64,000 bases of DNA from Micromonospora tarapacensis. Its GTDB lineage: Bacteria > Actinomycetota > Actinomycetes > Mycobacteriales > Micromonosporaceae. The position numbers and the translations under genes were made by a program. This document shows positions 8,065 to 16,656 of the stretch, piece by piece. How positions within the stretch are numbered: the stretch's first letter is position 1; each line of letters starts with the position of its first letter. The DNA lies in assembly GCF_019697375.1 (NCBI RefSeq), contig NZ_JAHCDI010000004.1, forward strand, positions 1,165,324-1,229,323, given 5' to 3'. Below the pieces are notes generated by a model. It made no database searches. It had not been told where the DNA came from and saw only the letters and a program-made list of their open reading frames with translations.

Positions 8065-10086
8065 CTACCAGCTCCCGCTTCCGTCGCGGTCGAGTATCCA
8101 CTTCTCGAACAGCCCGATGCGGATCCGCTGGTCGGTAACCAGTCCCTGCCTCCGCAGTGTCGCCTCCGCCTCGCTCCAGTCGCCACGGCGGTTGGACGGC
8201 TTGCGCCCAGGTCGGGCCAGTGCCTCCAGGACATGCCGCTCGCCGACAGTCATGAAGTCCCAGAGGTTGTTGCGCAGGACGTATCCCACCGCATCCGATT
8301 CCTCAAGTTGGTCGAGCCCGGCATCGAGGTCTGCTCCGGTCAACAGTGTGGCATCCTGACGACACCGGTACGACTCTCCGGCAAGGGTGCGGGCGAGCGA
8401 CGGGTGTCCGCCGCTCAGCCGGAACAGCCGCTCGGTGAACCCCGTGGTGACCTCGGTGACGCCCATCTCGCGGGCCAGTGAATGGACCATCTCCGTCAGC
8501 GCCTCGGCGTCGAGAAGCGGCAGGGGAGTCTCCTGGAAGAAGCTGAAGAGCGGGTTCGTTCCGGCCGGGCCGAGGTGGTTGACGCGGTTCGCCACCGGTC
8601 GGAGGTCTGCTCCGATCACCACCACCGTCCGGCGGTCTCCCTGGGCCAGTAGACGGAGCGCTCCGCTGGCTCGTACCCACCGTCGTGCGGCGTCGAGTTC
8701 GTCGGGCTCGGGGAACACCCGCTCGATCTCGTCGAGAACGACGGTCAGGCGAATCGATCGTCCGACATGGTCGATCCGCTCATGGAGCTGCCGCTCCAGC
8801 TCGGAGACGGTGTTCGGCGTCGAGGTGGTGAACGGCCAGTCGACCTGCTCGAGCCGCCCCCACCGGTCGAAGGCTTCGATCATCAGGTGAAACAGCGCGG
8901 TGGGCCAGTCTTCGGTGTGACGGTCGAAGCGTTGCAGGTCGACCATGCAGACCGGCTGGTCCACGAGGTGCTGACGCAGGATGTTGAGCAGACTCGTCTT
9001 ACCGACCTTCCGCAGGCCGGTGATGAGGACGTGCTCATCGCGCTTGATCGCACTACCGATCGTGTTCAACAGGACATCTCGACCAAAGAGGAAACGCTCG
9101 TCGGTGAGAGCGTTCTTGGTGTCGAAGAGGTTGTCCCTGGTGCCATAGCGGCGCTCAAGCTCATCAAGGAAAGGCTTGACTCGGCCGTCCGTGAACGCGG
9201 CGCGGAGGGCGCGCAGTGAAACGGTTACCACCGGCTTGCCGTCCAGCCGCATCCGGTCGGCGGCGCGCTCCACGTCGCTCCGCAGCGGGTCGGTGTGGAC
9301 GAGGTAGCCCACCCGGCCGTGACGGGCGTATTCCCCGAACGGGGAGAGCCCGGTGGCCGTGGTACCCACGTTGGTGACCACCCAGACCGGACCGGGCGTG
9401 AACAGGCCGGGAACTCCTGTCGCGTCCAAGGGGCGACCGGCGGCGCTGAACGCGGCCTGGACCACCGACCGGGCGTCGTGATCCGGAGACGACACGACGG
9501 CACCGCCGGCATCGGGGTGGAAGGCATTTGGCACAGACTGGAACGACACGTCGAGAGCTGCTGGAACCGGGAGTTCGTGGGCGATCTCGGCGATGTTGGT
9601 CGCGAGCTCGAACAGGAACTCGCGGTAGTCGTCCCTGTACCGCTGCAACCGCATCAGCTGCCGTACTCCCATGGCGCGGTCGAGGACGGTGAACGGTTTT
9701 CCGTATCGATACCGACGGGCGACCTCGGGTATGCGGCCCGGATCGGTAGGAATCCACGGCAGCGGGACCAGTGCTCTCGCCGCGACCTGCTGACGGTCGC
9801 CCCACGCCTGCTCCAGGCGCCTGCTGAAGAAGGCCCACTCCCTGCCGCACACATCACTCCGGTAGTAGCGGGGGGTGCTGAGGGCCACAAACGTCCGGCA
9901 GGTGGACAGGGCATCGGCAAGACGCTCGGGCCACCGTTCACCTGGGACGGACCGGTCCACGAACCCGACCACGGCGTCCTGGGGAAGACCCGCGACCAGC
10001 CGTACGTCCGCGCTCAGGTCCTCATAGAAGCGCTGTACGAGGGCGTCCTCGTCGCCTCGGGCATAGCTGAGGTAGAAGTACAGCAC
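8065..10086 (-). CDS. TIR domain-NTPase fusion (TIR/AAA), possible defence sensor-effector
   Basis: A 673-residue protein. Residues 1-110 form a TIR domain: strand A with YFYLSYARGDEDA, a GFVDRSVPGERWPERL loop, and TPRYYRSDVCGREWAFF, where Glu83 matches the catalytic Glu of NAD-cleaving TIR domains. The N-terminus resembles the TIR-like part of FxsC proteins. A middle region (about 195-310) of alpha/beta type is unassigned. The P-loop ATPase part has FLFGRDVLL, Walker A GLRKVGKTS (357-365) and Walker B LTVVLDEIERVF (447-458), and ends in a winged-helix-like region. Bacterial TIR-NTPase fusions often sense phage and destroy NAD. It heads a three-gene operon with 2-nt and 9-nt gaps. The defence role is inference from architecture. 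Confidence 0.75.
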   Translation of the reverse strand: MLYFYLSYARGDEDALVQRFYEDLSADVRLVAGLPQDAVVGFVDRSVPGERWPERLADALSTCRTFVALSTPRYYRSDVCGREWAFFSRRLEQAWGDRQQVAARALVPLPWIPTDPGRIPEVARRYRYGKPFTVLDRAMGVRQLMRLQRYRDDYREFLFELATNIAEIAHELPVPAALDVSFQSVPNAFHPDAGGAVVSSPDHDARSVVQAAFSAAGRPLDATGVPGLFTPGPVWVVTNVGTTATGLSPFGEYARHGRVGYLVHTDPLRSDVERAADRMRLDGKPVVTVSLRALRAAFTDGRVKPFLDELERRYGTRDNLFDTKNALTDERFLFGRDVLLNTIGSAIKRDEHVLITGLRKVGKTSLLNILRQHLVDQPVCMVDLQRFDRHTEDWPTALFHLMIEAFDRWGRLEQVDWPFTTSTPNTVSELERQLHERIDHVGRSIRLTVVLDEIERVFPEPDELDAARRWVRASGALRLLAQGDRRTVVVIGADLRPVANRVNHLGPAGTNPLFSFFQETPLPLLDAEALTEMVHSLAREMGVTEVTTGFTERLFRLSGGHPSLARTLAGESYRCRQDATLLTGADLDAGLDQLEESDAVGYVLRNNLWDFMTVGERHVLEALARPGRKPSNRRGDWSEAEATLRRQGLVTDQRIRIGLFEKWILDRDGSGSW

Positions 10087-10230
10087 CGGCGCCCCCTGGT
10101 TGACCGTGCCACCACGTTAGGGCGTCCGGGCGACGAAGTGGAGACTCGACCGGCCGGCACGTGCCTACATCCTCCCCCCTGGCGGCAACCTTCCGAGAAG
10201 CCCGGCCAGATCGCTGGATGTCGGTCGGTG

Positions 10231-11013
10231 TCAGACTGTCTGGGTCGCGTTCGCCATGATCTTCAGGGCGGTTCGCCGGGGTAGTCGGCGCAGGATGGCG
10301 AGGTTCAGGCGGTTCCTGGTGCCTGAAACGACCTGGACGGGTGTGCGGCTCGCGTCGAGCGCGCGTAGGCCGGCGGTTACGACCTGGTCGGGCGTCTGGA
10401 ACCGGGCACCCTTCTCGCTGGTGTGTGACGTGGCGTAGAACTCGGTGCGCGTGGGGCCGGGGGACAGGGCGAGCACCCGGACGGGTGCGTGGCGTAGTTC
10501 GTAGGCGAGCGCCTCGGTGAAGCTGAGCACGTAGGCCTTGGTCGCCGCGTAGACGGCCATGTTGGGTGTCGGCTGGTGGCCGGTGAGGCTGGCGACGTTG
10601 ACGATGGCTCCCTGCCCGGTGGCGAGCACGTCGGGGAGGAACTCGCGGGTCACCTCGCTCAGCGCGGTCACGTTGACGGCGATCTGCTCGTTGATCGACT
10701 CGATGCCGCTGTCGGCGAACGCACCCGTCGCGCCGAGGCCTGCGGAGTTGACGAGGATGGAGATGGCGATGCCGCGTCGGGTCACCTTCTCGTGGAGCGT
10801 GCTCGCGGCGCGCGGCCGGCTGAAGTCGGCTTCGAGCACGGTGACGGTGACCCCGTGGCTCTCGTGTAGGCGGCGAGCCAGCGTGTCGAGCCGGTCGACC
10901 CGTCGGCCGGCGAGGACGAGGTTGGCTCTCCTCGCCGCGAGGGTGGTGGCGAATTCGCGGCCGATGCCGGAGCTGGCGCCGGTGACGAGGGCGGTCGCGT
11001 CGTGGTAGCGCAT
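10231..11013 (-). CDS. Short-chain dehydrogenase/reductase
   Basis: A 260-residue NAD(P)-dependent oxidoreductase of the classical SDR group: TGASSGIG at residues 10-17 binds the cofactor, LVNSAG (about 86-91) is the NNAG equivalent, Ser in NVASLTG and YAATK (about 154-158) give the catalytic Ser-Tyr-Lys. An Arg pair after the second strand (AGRRVDRLD) suggests NADP preference. The last 50 residues are basic, like the membrane-associated DltE/YqjQ-type SDRs. It is divergent from a damaged TetR gene, with a striking inverted repeat between them (11034-11075) that is probably its operator. The substrate is unknown. Confidence 0.85.
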   Translation of the reverse strand: MRYHDATALVTGASSGIGREFATTLAARRANLVLAGRRVDRLDTLARRLHESHGVTVTVLEADFSRPRAASTLHEKVTRRGIAISILVNSAGLGATGAFADSGIESINEQIAVNVTALSEVTREFLPDVLATGQGAIVNVASLTGHQPTPNMAVYAATKAYVLSFTEALAYELRHAPVRVLALSPGPTRTEFYATSHTSEKGARFQTPDQVVTAGLRALDASRTPVQVVSGTRNRLNLAILRRLPRRTALKIMANATQTV

Positions 11014-11033
11014 GGCTTCTCCTCCACGTCTAT

Positions 11034-11099
11034 GGTTAACACCTGTTCATGAGAGGTGGTGAACAGATGTTAACCAACACTGGTGAACACCTGTCAACC
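11034..11099. promoter_or_regulatory. Operator array between SDR and TetR genes
   Basis: A 16-bp inverted repeat with one mismatch, ggttaacacctgttca (11034-11049) and tgaacagatgttaacc (11060-11075), is followed by a third related copy, ggtgaacacctgtcaacc (11082-11099). The array begins 21 nt upstream of the SDR start and 39 nt before the TetR start. This is the expected place and symmetry for binding by the divergently encoded TetR protein. Binding is inferred. Confidence 0.75.
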
Positions 11100-11137
11100 G
11101 CGCGGGTGGAACGATCTCTGGGCATGGAGTGACACAG

Positions 11138-11751
11138 ATGGCAACGGACGAGGCAGGCGCGGCAGGACGACGGAGGCGGCGCGAAGGCGATCAGCTCCGC
11201 GGCGAGCTGTTGCGAGCCGCTGCCGCCCTGGCCGCGGTCCCCGTCCGGTGGCGATTCCCCCGTTGCGCGCCGTGGCCCGGGCCTGCAATGTCTCGGCCGC
11301 CGCCGTCTACCGGCACTTCTCGTCGCAGAGCGCGCTCACCAGGGCCCTGCTGGCCACCCAGTACGAGGCGTTCGAGGCCGCCGTGCTGCATGACGACGAC
11401 CCGGCACGGTCGGCGGGCGATCGCGCGCGACGGTTGGTACGCGCCTACGTGCGTTGGGGTCTGACCAATCCGGGGATGTATCAGCTGCTGTTCGAGAGCG
11501 CCGATCAGCTCGGCGCCGACAGCGGCATCGGTGACGTCGCCCACGAGACCATCGAGCTGGCCCAGCAGCTGCTGGTCGCCGGGGGTGGGCCCGATGGAAG
11601 GCCGCTGACGCCGGACGAGGCCGCATGCCAGAGCGAGCGGATCTGGTTCGGCCTGCACGGGATCGTGTCGTTGCGGATCCACAAGCCGGCCCAGGAGTGG
11701 CTCACCGACCCCGAGGGCGAGGCCGAGCGCCTGGTCGGCGCACTCCCATGA
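11138..11751 (+). pseudogene. TetR family regulator with an apparent frameshift in the HTH region
   Basis: The first helix of a TetR DNA-binding domain (REGDQLRGELLRAAAALAA) is read from ATG 11138, preceded by tggag at 8 nt. The rest of the helix-turn-helix (LRAVARACNVSAAAVYRHF) and the ligand domain (ARRLVRAYVRWGLTNPGMYQ, a WHG-type C-terminal region) are read in another frame to 11751. The switch lies at about 11230-11240 in a C/G-rich run (gcggtccccg) and equals one missing base. Joined, the protein would be about 204 residues, normal for the family. Either the sequence has an indel error or the repressor is inactive, which would leave the adjacent SDR gene uncontrolled. The intact operators next door favour a recent change or an error. 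Confidence 0.75.
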
Positions 11752-11864
11752 GCTTGCGCGTGGGATGTCCCGACCTGACCGGTACGGGCGTCCGGTGCGG
11801 AGCTGGGCGCCGGTACCGGTGATACGTGCAGATTCGTGGCGGCGAATGAGACCAGATGAGGGCC

Positions 11865-12317
11865 TCAGCTTCCTGCCGTTGTGGCCTGCGCGTCCCACAT
11901 GCTGATGACCACGCCGAACACGAAGAGCTGCAAAGCTGTCGCGAGGCCCGGCAGCTCGATGGCGACGTCGCCGCGCCCGAAGCTGGTCTTGCGTACCGGA
12001 CCCACTCGTGTGTCGCCGATGAGGAGTTCCTCCTCGCTGCTCCAGGAGGACTTACGCCGGAAGTGGTAGGTCCGCCCGGCCGCCTCGACGGTCCACCGTT
12101 TGCGGCCTACCCGGTCGGCCGAGGCGACCGTGGCCCCCGCGTCGTCGACCATCGTGTACTTGTTGCCCCACACGTTGGAGCGGACCTGAAAACGCCGCCC
12201 GTCGAACTCGAACTCGCCCCCGCTCTTCCACACCGAGCGATCCCACACCGCGATCTCTCGGCCTTGGTCCGTCACGCTGTAACGGCTCCGCCAGATGCTG
12301 ATCTTCCGAGCTTCCAC
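11865..12317 (-). CDS. LURP-one-related/scramblase-fold protein, unknown function
   Basis: A 150-residue protein made mostly of short beta strands with aromatic and basic residues (KISIWRSRYSVTDQGREI, then RKRWTVEAAGRTYHF) and a C-terminal hydrophobic helix (LATALQLFVFGVVISMW). The alternating strand pattern resembles the LURP-one-like/Tubby-type fold of many actinobacterial conserved hypothetical proteins. The terminal helix may insert in the membrane. It stands alone between the TetR gene (113 nt) and the DinB-like gene (84 nt), all facing different ways. No enzymatic motif is seen. Confidence 0.55.
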   Translation of the reverse strand: MEARKISIWRSRYSVTDQGREIAVWDRSVWKSGGEFEFDGRRFQVRSNVWGNKYTMVDDAGATVASADRVGRKRWTVEAAGRTYHFRRKSSWSSEEELLIGDTRVGPVRKTSFGRGDVAIELPGLATALQLFVFGVVISMWDAQATTAGS

Positions 12318-12401
12318 TCGACCAGAGTAGGTAACCCGGCTTCAGGGCGGCACGCGAGAACATCGGGCGGAAGGGCAGCAGCCACCCGGCGTGGCCAACG
12401 G

Positions 12402-12992
12402 CTATGCGAAGCGCTCGGCCAGCCTCGTCAGCTTGGTGACGTACGCCGGCCAGTCGTAGTCGTGGGGGATGTTGCTGTTCTCCCGTCGCCAACCGATCGC
12501 TCCGTCGTGCTGCTCGCGCATGATGTCGGCGTGACCGGCGTGACGGGCGAGGTCGGCGGTCACGTGGACGATGATCCTGTGCAGTGTCACGTCCTGTGCA
12601 CCGGGCCGCCACCACGGCACCTGCCCCGGCGCGTCGAGCGGTAGCTGTTCGACCGTCTGGTCGGCGAACACCCCGACCCGGCGATACAGGTCGATCAGCC
12701 CATCCCTCGTCTCGTCCTCGCCCGCGTACCAGTCTGCCTGTGGATCGTCCGCGAACGCCGGCATGGGGACCAGTTCCTCAGGCGTCGGGAATTCGCGCCC
12801 GAAGGTGGCCCCGAAGTAGCCGGCTTCGACATTGAGGCAGTGCTTGAGGATTCCCAGCAGGTTGTTGCCGGTCGCGGTGCGGGGCAGCCTGGCTTCGCGT
12901 TCGCTCAGCCCGTCGAGCTTCCAGATCAGGTCGTCGCGAGTCGCCTGGAGGTAGTGGTGCAGCGCAGCCTTCGCATCGCCCAGGTCAGCCAT
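12402..12992 (-). CDS. DinB-family protein
   Basis: A 196-residue protein of the DinB/YfiT-like four-helix bundle fold. The metal-site pattern is visible: LLGILKHCLNVEAGYFG (His in helix 2, about residues 46-51) and HVTADLARHAGHADIMREQ (two His, about 146-156), with WYAGEDETRDGL between. These proteins bind a divalent metal; some are thiol-dependent S-transferases, others have no known activity. The ATG at 12992 is chosen over a longer reading because homology begins at MADLGDAK. It is divergent from the MFS transporter with 178 nt between starts. Confidence 0.8.
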   Translation of the reverse strand: MADLGDAKAALHHYLQATRDDLIWKLDGLSEREARLPRTATGNNLLGILKHCLNVEAGYFGATFGREFPTPEELVPMPAFADDPQADWYAGEDETRDGLIDLYRRVGVFADQTVEQLPLDAPGQVPWWRPGAQDVTLHRIIVHVTADLARHAGHADIMREQHDGAIGWRRENSNIPHDYDWPAYVTKLTRLAERFA

Positions 12993-13170
12993 GCCCGCCA
13001 GTCTTCCCGGTGCGCCGAGCCGCGGACCAGGTGGGTCGTCCGTGAAGTCATCGGGAGCCGGATCGAGGCCGGGACCGAGTGGCCCTCGCGAACGTCTGCG
13101 AGCCGCCAGTGGCGTATCCCTCAACCCGCTGCGCACCGAGGTGATCTACGGTGGCAGTCGAGGAGCGCAG

Positions 13171-14367
13171 ATGATGCTACGACCTGGGGTGCAGCGTGCC
13201 CTGATCGCTGCCGTCCAGGTACTCGGCCTGGCAGTGTGGTTCTCGGCCTCCGCCGTGGTGCCGGCGCTGCGTGAGTCGTGGCAGATCGGCGCGACCGCGT
13301 CCGTCTGGCTGACGGCGTCCGTCCAACTGGGGTTCGTGGCCGGCGCCATCACATCAACCATGCTGAACCTGGCCGACCGGACCAAGGCGCACCTGTTGAT
13401 GGCCGGGTGCGCGACGCTGGCCGCCGCCTGCACCGGCGTCTTCGCCGTCGCCGTCGGCGGACTGGCCGGTGCCATCCCGCTGCGGTTCCTCACCGGCGTG
13501 TTCCTGGCCGGGGTGTATCCGGTCGGCATGAAGCTGACCGGATCCTGGGCGCCGCCGGCCCGTCGGGGTCTCGCGTTCGGCGTCATGATCGGCGCGCTGA
13601 CCCTCGGCTCGGCGTTACCGCACCTGATCGGCGGGCTGGGCGATCTGCCGTGGCGCGGCGTGATGGGCACCGCGGCCGGATGTGCGGTCCTCGGCGCGGT
13701 GCTGGCCGTGGCCTTCGTGCGGGAGGGTCCGCAGTTCGCCCCGGGCCCGCCACCGCGTCCGAATCCGCGGTACGCCCTGGCGATGTTTCGTCAGCGTGGT
13801 CCTCGGTTGGTGAACTTGGGCTACTTCGGGCACATGTGGGAGCTGTACGCCTTGTGGACCTGGCTGCCGAGCTTCCTGATCGCGGGAACGGCGGTCCGGA
13901 CGGGTCGCGATGACGCGAACGTCAGCATGCTCGCGTTCCTGGCCATCGGTGTGGCTGGGGTTGCCGGATGTCTGGCCGGCGGTTGGGCCGCGGACCGGTT
14001 CGGACGACCGCGAGCCGCGGTCACCGCCTTGGTGGTCAGCGGCGCCTGCTGCCTGACATCGCCGCTGTTCTTCACCGCCCCGCCCGGCGCCGTCGTGGTG
14101 CTGGGTGTGGTGTGGGGTGCGGCGGTGATCGCGGACTCCGGTGTCTTCTCCACCGCGTTGAGCGAGGTCGCCGACCGGCGTTACGTCGGCACCGCGCTCA
14201 CCGCGCAGACGGCCATCGGTTTCGCCTTGACGGTCGTCACCATCCAACTCGTACCCGTCCTGGCCGACTCGGTCGGCTGGCGCTGGGCCTTCTGGCTGCT
14301 CGTCCCCGGCCCGCTGGTGGGCGCGCTGGCGATGCGCGCGTTCGGCCACCAGCCCGGCCGCGCGTGA
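13171..14367 (+). CDS. MFS transporter
   Basis: A 398-residue major facilitator with 12 predicted membrane helices. The loop between helices 2 and 3 keeps a reduced motif (NLADRTKAHLLM), and the equivalent loop of the second half is clearer (GGWAADRFGRPRAAV, near residue 275). The start is ATG 13171, with gaggag 6 nt ahead; upstream in-frame sequence belongs to the gap opposite the DinB gene. It resembles the CynX/NarK-like branch with a short central loop (about 185-210), but the substrate is not predictable. Downstream, a truncated SnoaL-like remnant points toward it and its open frame runs 131 nt into the 3' end. Confidence 0.85.
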   Translation: MMLRPGVQRALIAAVQVLGLAVWFSASAVVPALRESWQIGATASVWLTASVQLGFVAGAITSTMLNLADRTKAHLLMAGCATLAAACTGVFAVAVGGLAGAIPLRFLTGVFLAGVYPVGMKLTGSWAPPARRGLAFGVMIGALTLGSALPHLIGGLGDLPWRGVMGTAAGCAVLGAVLAVAFVREGPQFAPGPPPRPNPRYALAMFRQRGPRLVNLGYFGHMWELYALWTWLPSFLIAGTAVRTGRDDANVSMLAFLAIGVAGVAGCLAGGWAADRFGRPRAAVTALVVSGACCLTSPLFFTAPPGAVVVLGVVWGAAVIADSGVFSTALSEVADRRYVGTALTAQTAIGFALTVVTIQLVPVLADSVGWRWAFWLLVPGPLVGALAMRAFGHQPGRA

Positions 14368-14369
14368 AC

Positions 14370-14632
14370 GCAGGTCTGTCCGGCGTCGCTTCTCCGGTGG
14401 GTGACATGCGCACGTCAGCGGCCAGCACCTGATGGATCTCGGCCTGCACGCCGGCGAGTGGGACCAGCGCAGCGCGGACGGCGGCGAGCCATTCCGCCTT
14501 GGTCGATGTGGTTGAACCCGGCCTGTGGTGGACGAAGTCCTCGCTCAGGGACCGGGCGAGCGCATCGACGTCACCTGTCTCGATCAGCGGTGCCAGCGCC
14601 CCTTGGACGATGCTCTTGTTTTCGGTGGTCAT
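14370..14632 (-). pseudogene. Truncated SnoaL-like (NTF2-fold) protein remnant
   Basis: From ATG 14632 the minus strand encodes MTTENKSIVQGALAPLIETG and LARSLSEDFVHHRPG, the N-terminal half of a SnoaL-like/nuclear transport factor 2 fold protein. Homology fades after about 75 residues (near VLAADVRMSP), and the frame then runs without sense into the antisense of the MFS gene until 14237. A full protein would need about 130 residues of family sequence with a central beta sheet, which is missing. It is best read as a broken gene joined to the MFS 3' end. Confidence 0.55.
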
Positions 14633-14635
14633 GGA

Positions 14636-14764
14636 CGCAGAGAGTTGCGGCTGTTCTCGACCATCACCACGTTTGGCAGCCCGATGGACATCACGATCGA
14701 CGAGGTCGCAATCGAGTCCTACTACCCGGCAGACGCGCAGAGCGCCACCTACTTCACGCAGTAG
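14636..14764 (+). pseudogene. C-terminal scrap of a regulator-like protein
   Basis: A short plus-strand frame reads ELRLFSTITTFGSPMDITID and ends YYPADAQSATYFTQ before a stop at 14762-14764. From memory this looks like the tail of larger actinobacterial XRE-type regulatory proteins (TTFGTP-D-T--EL-IE-FYPAD). No helix-turn-helix, start or upstream part remains; it begins where the SnoaL-like remnant ends. I treat it as a gene scrap with low certainty. Confidence 0.35.
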
Positions 14765-14814
14765 CGCTGTCCGGGACGGGACCGGCCCCAGCGACGGCTG
14801 CCCTATGAGGGTGG

Positions 14815-15681
14815 TCATCGCCGATCATCGACGACCACCTGTGCAGACGCCGGACGCCCCCGGTATCGGGCGGGGCTGATCCCGAGGTGGCGCTTGAAGT
14901 GCCGGGTCAGGTGGGACTGGTCATAGAATCCGGCCACCGTGGCGACCTCGGCGGGGCGCTGGCCGGCAAGGAGCAGCCGGCGGGCCAGCTCGATACGGCG
15001 GCCGGTCAGGTACAGGTGCGGCGGCAGCCCGTGCGCGTGGGTGAACGCCCGGACCAGGTGGGTCGGATGAGCGTGCAGCAGCTCGGCGGCCTCGCGCAGG
15101 GTGATGCCCTCGGCGGTCCGGGCGTCCAGCAGCTCGCGCATCCGTACGGCGAGACCGCGGGCGACCGGCGGGGCGAGGGCCGGGGGGTGCCGGCGTAGGT
15201 GCAGGCTGAGTCTTTCCAGGATGAACGCGAGACGGCTGTCCGCCTCGAACGCGTCACCAGGCTGGGCGAGCACCTGGTGGAGCTGGTGGATCCGGTGGCG
15301 AAGCTGCCGGTCGGGCAGGCTCGGCTCGTCGACGGCCGCACCGGCCAGCTCCGCGCCGAGGACCGACGTGTCGAGGTACAGGACGCGCTTGCGGAAGCCC
15401 TGATGCGTGGCCGAGCGGCCGTCGTGGGGCACGTGCGGCGGCAGGAGGGTGACGGACGGCCGCAGGGCGCCGTGCTGATGCCGGTAGAGGTCGAAGCGGA
15501 TCGCCCCGTCGTCAACGATCAACAGCGTCCACACGTCGTGCGTATGGGACGGGTATGCGTGGTCCACGAAGTGCGCGTGGAACACCTCGGCGATCCCGGG
15601 CACCGCGGGACGCCACGCGCTGACGTGCGGACCCGCCGGCCGTGTGGCCACACCAAGAACGTACAAGACGGGTCCGTCCAC
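14815..15681 (-). CDS. AraC family transcriptional regulator
   Basis: A 288-residue AraC-type regulator. The N-terminal cupin-like AraC-binding domain (about residues 25-125, with AHFVDHAYPSHTHDVW) has the His residues typical of small-ligand sensors. The C-terminal double helix-turn-helix (about 185-280) includes TLREAAELLHAHPTHLVRAF and VATVAGFYDQSHLTRHFKRH, ending in the PARYR motif. The GTG start at 15681 is taken for lack of a better site. It is divergent from the DUF2000 gene, 20 nt apart, a frequent pairing, so it probably controls that gene. Confidence 0.85.
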   Translation of the reverse strand: MDGPVLYVLGVATRPAGPHVSAWRPAVPGIAEVFHAHFVDHAYPSHTHDVWTLLIVDDGAIRFDLYRHQHGALRPSVTLLPPHVPHDGRSATHQGFRKRVLYLDTSVLGAELAGAAVDEPSLPDRQLRHRIHQLHQVLAQPGDAFEADSRLAFILERLSLHLRRHPPALAPPVARGLAVRMRELLDARTAEGITLREAAELLHAHPTHLVRAFTHAHGLPPHLYLTGRRIELARRLLLAGQRPAEVATVAGFYDQSHLTRHFKRHLGISPARYRGRPASAQVVVDDRR

Positions 15682-15701
15682 CAGGGGGCAGGCTCGAAGC
15701 C

Positions 15702-16124
15702 ATGAGCGAGCCGATCCGCTTCGACACCAAGATTGCTGTTCTACTCCGGGACGACCTGGCGACCTGGCAGCGGCTGAACGTCACCGCGTTCCTGGTCAGC
15801 GGAGTCGCGGGGGCCGGGCCGGAACTGCTCGGCGAGGAGTACCTGGACGCGGACGGTACCCGGTACCTGCCGATGTTCCGCCAGCCGGTCCTGGTCTTCG
15901 CCGGCGGTCGGGACACCCTGACCAGCGCCCACGCGCGCGCCCTCGGGCGCGGCCTCCGCATCTCGATCTTCACCCAGGAGCTGTTCGGTACGGGCAACGA
16001 CCGGGACAACCGCGCGGCCGTGCGGGCGGTCCTCCGCGAGAAGCTCGACCTGGTGGGGCTGGCGCTGCACGGCCCACGCAATGTGGTGGACAAGGTGCTC
16101 AAGGGGGCCAGCCTGCATCGCTGA
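15702..16124 (+). CDS. DUF2000 family protein
   Basis: A 140-residue protein of the DUF2000 family, which has a peptidyl-tRNA hydrolase II-like fold but no proven activity. Visible are the first strand KIAVLLRDDLATWQRLNVTA, a GEEYLDADG turn and a C-terminal LDLVGLALHG strand with RNVVDKV. The ATG at 15702 fits homology. Its gene is divergent from the AraC regulator at 15681 with only 20 nt between them, so promoter elements must overlap the regulator's 5' end. The ligand or substrate is unknown. Confidence 0.8.
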   Translation: MSEPIRFDTKIAVLLRDDLATWQRLNVTAFLVSGVAGAGPELLGEEYLDADGTRYLPMFRQPVLVFAGGRDTLTSAHARALGRGLRISIFTQELFGTGNDRDNRAAVRAVLREKLDLVGLALHGPRNVVDKVLKGASLHR

Positions 16125-16195
16125 ACGCCGCCGTTCCCGTTACGGGGCAGTTGTCGTGGCGCAAACGAGCGCAGTCCGGGATAGCCTTGGCGCAT

Positions 16196-16483
16196 ATGGC
16201 TACCTATCGCAGTGCCTCAGTGCTTCTCTCCTCGGACGGCACCAGGACCCCCGGCACGGCCGCGCTCTTCGCCGAGCCTGCCCGCAGGGGTGGGACCCCG
16301 CCGTGGGCCGGCGACTTCCGACCTGCCAACAGCGCCGGCAACGGCCCGAAGAACGCGGTCGGGAAGACCTTCACGTTGGAGCTGCCCGACGGCAGCACCG
16401 GCAAGGTCGTGGTCCAGAGCCTCAAGAGCGGGAAGGGGGGCGTCGTGCTGGCGTTGATGGGCCAGGACGCGCCCCCCTTCTGA
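16196..16483 (+). CDS. Small uncharacterised protein
   Basis: A 95-residue protein. The first half is rich in Thr, Ala and Pro (residues 16-60); the second half predicts beta strands (KTFTLELPDGSTGKVVVQSL). No signal peptide, membrane segment or catalytic motif is seen. The ATG at 16196 follows a short gap after DUF2000 (71 nt). A 9-bp hairpin lies 91 nt after its stop. Codon usage is like the neighbours. It is likely a real gene but with no assignable role. Confidence 0.5.
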   Translation: MATYRSASVLLSSDGTRTPGTAALFAEPARRGGTPPWAGDFRPANSAGNGPKNAVGKTFTLELPDGSTGKVVVQSLKSGKGGVVLALMGQDAPPF

Positions 16484-16573
16484 TCAGGACACTGATCGCC
16501 GCCGGCTGGCGAGGGCCGGTATCGGCAGGCGTCCACGATGGTCCGTCGGTCACGGGCGTTCGAACAGAACCAG

Positions 16574-16609
16574 AGCGGTTGCTCCGGCCGGAAGGGCGGG
16601 GCAACCGCT
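16574..16609. terminator. Hairpin between convergent genes
   Basis: Perfect 9-bp inverted repeat, agcggttgc (16574-16582) and gcaaccgct (16601-16609), with an 18-nt loop, between convergent genes ending at 16483 (plus) and 16657 (minus). There is no U-tract, as is usual for actinomycete terminators. Could serve both strands. Confidence 0.5.
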
Positions 16610-16656
16610 TGCGTCGGGCTCTGCCTGGGCCGAGCACCCTGAACCACCCTTTCGGT

